Shown: in pieces, positions 23,898 to 26,733 of the stretch
How positions within the stretch are numbered: the first letter of the stretch is position 1
Layout: the number at the start of each line of letters is the position of its first letter
Origin: JBDSLU01 sp039916225
GTDB taxonomy: Bacteria; Acidobacteriota; Vicinamibacteria; Vicinamibacterales; Vicinamibacteraceae
DNA: 26,733 nucleotides
NCBI GenBank assembly: GCA_039916225.1
Contig: JBDSLU010000456.1
Span: 1-26,733, forward strand
Direction of reading: 5' to 3'
Notes under the pieces: generated by a model
The model's database searches: none
What the model was told of the DNA's origin: nothing
The model's input: only the letters and a program-made list of their open reading frames with translations
Made by a program: the position numbers and the translations under genes

Positions 23898-23930
23898 GGC
23901 CGTCGGCGCAATCTGCGCCTCGGCCTTTTT
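23898..23930 (+). terminator. Intrinsic terminator of tRNA-Leu
   Basis: GGCCG-TC-GGCGCA and TGCGCC-T-CGGCC form an 11-bp stem with a small internal bulge and ATC loop, directly followed by TTTTT (23926-23930). This is the clearest rho-independent terminator in the window. Confidence 0.8.
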
Positions 23931-23932
23931 GG

Positions 23933-23951
23933 TCAAGTCCCTCCTCTCGCA
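23933..23951 (+). repeat. 19-bp direct copy of the tRNA-Leu 3' end
   Basis: TCAAGTCCCTCCTCTCGCA is identical to 23829-23847, covering part of the T loop, the T-stem 3' side, the acceptor 3' strand and the discriminator base. It lies 104 bp downstream, just after the terminator, with no other tRNA part. It looks like an integration att-type duplication or the leftover of a deleted second tRNA. Confidence 0.75.
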
Positions 23952-23953
23952 GC

Positions 23954-24058
23954 GCTCACCTCAGCGGCGCCGCGCGCCCATTGCCGGCTTCGCCGGCTCG
24001 GGCTGGGTGAGCCAAGCCGTCAGCTGCGGCTATCGCCGGCTTCGCGCTCGGGCGGGGT
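23954..24058. repeat. Structured repeat region between tRNA-Leu and tig
   Basis: GCTCACC (23954-23960) pairs with GGTGAGC (24006-24012) around an inner perfect hairpin GCCGGC-TTC-GCCGGC (23983-23997). The hairpin segment recurs as an imperfect direct repeat: 26 bp at 23983-24008 and 24 bp at 24035-24058, differing by a 2-bp gap and one base. There is no coding sign in this stretch. Confidence 0.55.
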
Positions 24059-24084
24059 CGGTTTCCACCGCTCGTCGAGCCGGA

Positions 24085-24113
24085 TTGATTGGTCGTCAGC
24101 CGGTCCGTATGCC
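24085..24113 (+). promoter_or_regulatory. Candidate promoter for tig
   Basis: TTGATT (24085-24090), a 17-bp spacer and TATGCC (24108-24113), about 73 bp before the tig ATG. The -35 is fair and the -10 is weak. No heat-shock-type motif is recognised. Confidence 0.4.
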
Positions 24114-24186
24114 AAGATGGGGGTTTCAGCCAGCCTTGAGGTTCCCCCACCCCCTTAAGGATCCGCTCATTGGACCGATACACCCC

Positions 24187-25476
24187 ATGAAGGTCGAGTA
24201 CACCGACGTCAGCGTCACCGAAAAATCCCTCGTCGTCGAGATTCCGGCGGAGGTCGTCGAAGAACAGATCCAACGCGTCACGCAGGGCTACACGCGCACG
24301 TTGAAGCTGCCGGGCTTCCGGCCGGGGAAGGTTCCGGCCAAGGTCGTCCGCCAGCGCTTCATGCCGCAGATCCTGCAGGACGTCGCCGAGGAGCTCATTC
24401 CGCGCGCGGTCGACGACGTGCTGCGCGAGCGGGGTGTGGAGCCGGTCGACACGCCGAATGTGAAGGACGTCTCGATTGACGAGAACCAGCCGCTGAAATT
24501 CACCGCGGCGATTGCGACGGCGCCGCCGGTCGATCCCGGCCCGCTCGACGCGATCCAGCTGCGCAAGCCGCCGGTCAGCGTGCCGGACGAAGAAGTGACC
24601 TCGACGATCGAGCGGCTGCGCTCCGGTCGGGCCCGCTTCGAGCCGATCGAGGGACGCGGCGCGCAGCACGGCGAGACGGTCGTCGCCGACATGACGCGGC
24701 GCAAGCTCGCCAAGGACGGCGAGGAAGCGGTGGAGCCGGAGGAACTCCAGGGGGTCAGCATCGAGATCGGCGCGGAGGGCAACCCGCCCGGATTCGATGG
24801 TGAAGTGACGGGGCTCGCCTCCGGGGACGCCAAGACGTTCACGGTCGCCTTCCCCGCCGAGTACCCGGTCGAATCGCTGGCTGGCGCCTCGGTGCAATAC
24901 GTGCTGACGGTGACGGGCGTGAAGTCGAAGGTACTGCCGGCGCTGGACGACGAATTCGCCAAGGATCTCGGCTACGACTCGCTGGACGCGCTGCGGGCGT
25001 TCGTGAACGAACGGCTGACGCGCGAGGCGGAGCGGAACCAGGATCGAGACGTGCGCCAGGAGCTGCTGAAACAGCTGGCGCGCCGGGTCGAGGGTGAGGC
25101 GCCCGAATCGCTCGTGCGCCGGGAAGTGGATCGCCGGCTGGAGGAGTTCGTCCACCAGCTCGCGCACCAGGGCATGGACCCGCGGCAGATGTCCCTCGAC
25201 TGGGACAAGCTGCGGGAAGGCCAGCGCGAGGCGGCGGTCGAGACCGTCAAGTGCGCGCTGGTGCTGGACGAGCTGTCGCGGCGGGAACAGATCGCAGTGT
25301 CGGCCGAGGACGTCGACGCCGAGATCGGACGGCTGGCCCAGCAGCACAACCAGAGCGTCGCCAGCGTCCGCAAGCAGCTCGAGAAGGACCGCGCCATCGG
25401 CCGGATTTTCACGGGACTGCGCCGGGAGAAGACGATTGATTACGCGTTGTCGCGTGCTACGATTCTCAGTATCTAG
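24187..25476 (+). CDS. tig: Trigger factor
   Basis: 429-residue ribosome-associated chaperone and peptidyl-prolyl isomerase that meets nascent chains at the exit tunnel. The N-terminal ribosome-binding domain (about 1-145) carries the signature GFRPGKVPAKVVRQRF near residues 43-58. The FKBP-like isomerase domain (about 155-240) includes NPPGFDGEVTGLASGD. The C-terminal helical arms (about 250-429) form the chaperone cradle. Length is normal for the family (about 430). The ATG at 24187 begins MKVEYTDVSVTEKSL; its ribosome site is weak (GGA about 10 nt upstream). The frame is open further upstream, but that part covers the repeat region and is not protein-like. The gene precedes clpP and clpX in the common tig-clpP-clpX order. 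Confidence 0.97.
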   Translation: MKVEYTDVSVTEKSLVVEIPAEVVEEQIQRVTQGYTRTLKLPGFRPGKVPAKVVRQRFMPQILQDVAEELIPRAVDDVLRERGVEPVDTPNVKDVSIDENQPLKFTAAIATAPPVDPGPLDAIQLRKPPVSVPDEEVTSTIERLRSGRARFEPIEGRGAQHGETVVADMTRRKLAKDGEEAVEPEELQGVSIEIGAEGNPPGFDGEVTGLASGDAKTFTVAFPAEYPVESLAGASVQYVLTVTGVKSKVLPALDDEFAKDLGYDSLDALRAFVNERLTREAERNQDRDVRQELLKQLARRVEGEAPESLVRREVDRRLEEFVHQLAHQGMDPRQMSLDWDKLREGQREAAVETVKCALVLDELSRREQIAVSAEDVDAEIGRLAQQHNQSVASVRKQLEKDRAIGRIFTGLRREKTIDYALSRATILSI

Positions 25477-25479
25477 GCT

Positions 25480-25498
25480 GGGGCGCCGCGAGCGCCCC
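25480..25498 (+). other. GC hairpin after tig
   Basis: GGGGCGC and GCGCCCC pair perfectly around CGCGA, 3 nt after the tig stop. No T-tract follows. It could attenuate read-through into clpP or separate message halves. The rest of the 119-bp gap to clpP shows no clear promoter. Confidence 0.4.
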
Positions 25499-25595
25499 GC
25501 CGCTCCCCTCTTCGCCACGACGCCCGTCCCTGCCGGACACGTCCTGGCTCACCTCGCTCGCTGATTTCGCTTTCGCTATCCGGGGTCCAGCGCAC

Positions 25596-26198
25596 ATGCA
25601 CACGCCGCACAACCAGCTGATCCCCATGGTGGTCGAGCAGACCAACCGCGGGGAACGCGCCTACGACATCTTTTCCCGGCTGCTCAAGGACAGCATCATC
25701 TTCGTCGGCTCGCCGATCGACGACCAGGTGGCCAACCTGATCATCGCCCAGATGCTGTTCCTCGAGGCCGACGACCCGGATCGCGACATCCTGCTCTATA
25801 TCAACAGCCCGGGCGGTTCGATCACGGCGGGGCTGGCGATCTACGACACGATACAGTTCATCAAGCCGGACGTGGCGACGTACTGCATTGGCCAGGCGGC
25901 CTCGATTGCGGCGGTGCTCCTGTCGGCCGGCACCAAGGGCAAGCGCTACTCGCTGCCCAATTCCCGGATCCTCATCCACCAGCCGTGGATGTCGGGCCTG
26001 GGCGGTCAGGCGACCGACATCGACATCCATGCCCGGGAAATCCTGCGCATGCGCGAGCGGCTCAACGAAATCCTCGCCCACCACACCGGCCAGCCCCTGA
26101 AGCGCATCCAGGACGATACCGAGCGCGACTACATCATGGGACCGGATCAGGGCAAGGAATACGGTATTATTGACGACGTCATCCGCAAGCGAACCTAG
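25596..26198 (+). CDS. clpP: ATP-dependent Clp protease proteolytic subunit
   Basis: 200-residue serine peptidase that forms the tetradecameric ClpP chamber used by ClpX (next gene). The catalytic triad is Ser103 (GQAASIAAVLL), His128 (RILIHQP) and Asp178 (ERDYIM). The N-terminus LIPMVVEQTNRGERAYDIFS and the helix/turn YINSPGGSITAGLAIYDT are family signatures. Relative to E. coli the pro-segment is short. The start at 25596 (MHTPHNQLIPMVVEQ) is preferred because LIPMVVEQ is conserved; the ATG at 25626 would cut into it. The ribosome site is weak. Position 2 of the active-site motif is Gln (GQAAS rather than GMAAS), a tolerated variant. Confidence 0.98.
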   Translation: MHTPHNQLIPMVVEQTNRGERAYDIFSRLLKDSIIFVGSPIDDQVANLIIAQMLFLEADDPDRDILLYINSPGGSITAGLAIYDTIQFIKPDVATYCIGQAASIAAVLLSAGTKGKRYSLPNSRILIHQPWMSGLGGQATDIDIHAREILRMRERLNEILAHHTGQPLKRIQDDTERDYIMGPDQGKEYGIIDDVIRKRT

Positions 26199-26299
26199 GC
26201 GCGCCCTTCGCTTCCGACTCACGTTCTGGATGAGGCGGGTGCCGCTACTGCCCCGCCGCCCCTCGCGCGACCGCCCGACGCCTCCGACGCAGGACATAC

Positions 26300-26733
26300 A
26301 TGGTGAAGAAGAACGGCGAGAACGAAGTGCTCCGCTGCTCGTTCTGCAATAAAGACCAGAACGACGTCCGGAAGCTCATTGCCGGGCCGACGGTCTTCAT
26401 CTGCGACGAGTGCGTCGAGGTCTGCAACGACATCATTGCCGACGACAACCGCTTCCAGCGGCCCGACGGCACCCGCTCGGCCCTGCCCGTCCCGCAGGAA
26501 ATCAAGAAGTTCCTCGACGAGTACGTCATCGGTCAGGAACAGACCAAGAAGAAGCTCGCGGTTGCGGTCTACAACCACTACAAGCGCATCGAGATCCAGA
26601 AGCAGTCGAAGACGCGCAACGAAGTCGAGCTCAACAAGTCGAACATCCTGCTGATCGGGCCCACCGGCACCGGCAAGACGCTGCTCGCGCAGACGCTGGC
26701 CAAGCTGCTGTCGGTCCCCTTCACCATCGTCGA
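26300..26733 (+). CDS. clpX: ATP-dependent Clp protease ATP-binding subunit ClpX, C-terminus cut off by the window end
   Basis: First 144 residues of the AAA+ unfoldase that feeds ClpP, out of about 410-425. The N-terminal zinc-binding domain has Cys13-x2-Cys16 (CSFC) and Cys35-x2-Cys38 (CDEC). A linker with LPVPQEIKKFLDEYVIGQEQ leads into the ATPase domain, whose Walker A motif GPTGTGKT is complete (about residues 124-131). AGGA at 26291-26294 lies 5 nt before the ATG. A 101-bp gap separates it from clpP, with no terminator, so clpP-clpX are probably one transcript. Confidence 0.97.
   Translation, partial: MVKKNGENEVLRCSFCNKDQNDVRKLIAGPTVFICDECVEVCNDIIADDNRFQRPDGTRSALPVPQEIKKFLDEYVIGQEQTKKKLAVAVYNHYKRIEIQKQSKTRNEVELNKSNILLIGPTGTGKTLLAQTLAKLLSVPFTIV

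Noticed and set aside
23933..23951. Second tRNA gene after tRNA-Leu
   Set aside because: Only the 3' strand of the T arm and acceptor is present; no D arm, anticodon arm or 5' acceptor strand.
1..26733. CRISPR array, insertion sequence or transposase
   Set aside because: No spaced direct repeats of CRISPR type, no terminal inverted repeats around a transposase-like frame, and no integrase.

Overview
The window is very GC-rich (my estimate is roughly two thirds G+C), densely coded DNA from a Gram-negative bacterium. An outer-membrane beta-barrel protein, a Tfp-type chemosensory operon, the tRNA-Leu/tig/clpP/clpX neighbourhood and a 7-bp tandem repeat between convergent genes would all fit Acidobacteriota (Vicinamibacteria-like). 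That placement is inference, since no rRNA or other strong marker is present.

Layout. (1) 1-2060, minus: phosphoenolpyruvate carboxylase, cut by the window start. (2) 2103-2936, plus: an alpha/beta-hydrolase esterase, divergent from ppc across only 42 bp. (3) 3073-4520, plus: a two-gene NfeD/SPFH (QmcA-like) membrane operon with a good sigma70-type promoter. (4) 4521-4908: a non-coding region with a strong hairpin, a cluster of GTCGG/CCGAC dyads and a near-perfect sigma54 (-24/-12) promoter. (5) 4909-18112, plus: a seven-gene chemosensory operon of the type IV pilus (Pil-Chp) class. Its products are a TPR-zinc ribbon-receiver protein, a PilH-like receiver, a CheW with a 350-residue acidic extension, a PilJ-type receptor, a ChpA/PilL-type hybrid CheA, a CheW-like protein with two modules, and a PilZ-pseudoreceiver-PAS-coiled-coil protein. 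(6) 18113-18210: a heptad-repeat palindrome between convergent operons. (7) 23707 down to 18211, minus: a four-gene, tightly coupled operon encoding a Hpt-REC-degenerate GGDEF-REC regulator, a YaiO-like TPR/outer-membrane barrel, a membrane-anchored HEAT-repeat protein and a processive GT2 glycosyltransferase. (8) 23764-23850, plus: tRNA-Leu(UAG) with promoter and terminator, followed by a 19-bp copy of its own 3' end. (9) 24187-26733, plus: tig, clpP and the start of clpX.

How the genes may work together. Regions 5 and 7 face each other and look like two halves of a surface-behaviour module (inference). The chemosensory array should sense a signal through the PilJ-like receptor, phosphorylate receivers through the hybrid CheA, and meet cyclic-di-GMP through the PilZ protein. 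The minus-strand operon looks like a polysaccharide synthesis/export unit resembling yaiP-yaiO, with its own multi-receiver regulator. No cheR, cheB or pilus structural genes lie in the window, so output and adaptation must be encoded elsewhere or be absent. The least ordinary points are the sigma54 control region, the acidic low-complexity arms on three of the chemosensory proteins, the zinc-ribbon receiver and PilZ-coiled-coil architectures, the heptad palindrome and the tRNA 3'-end duplication.
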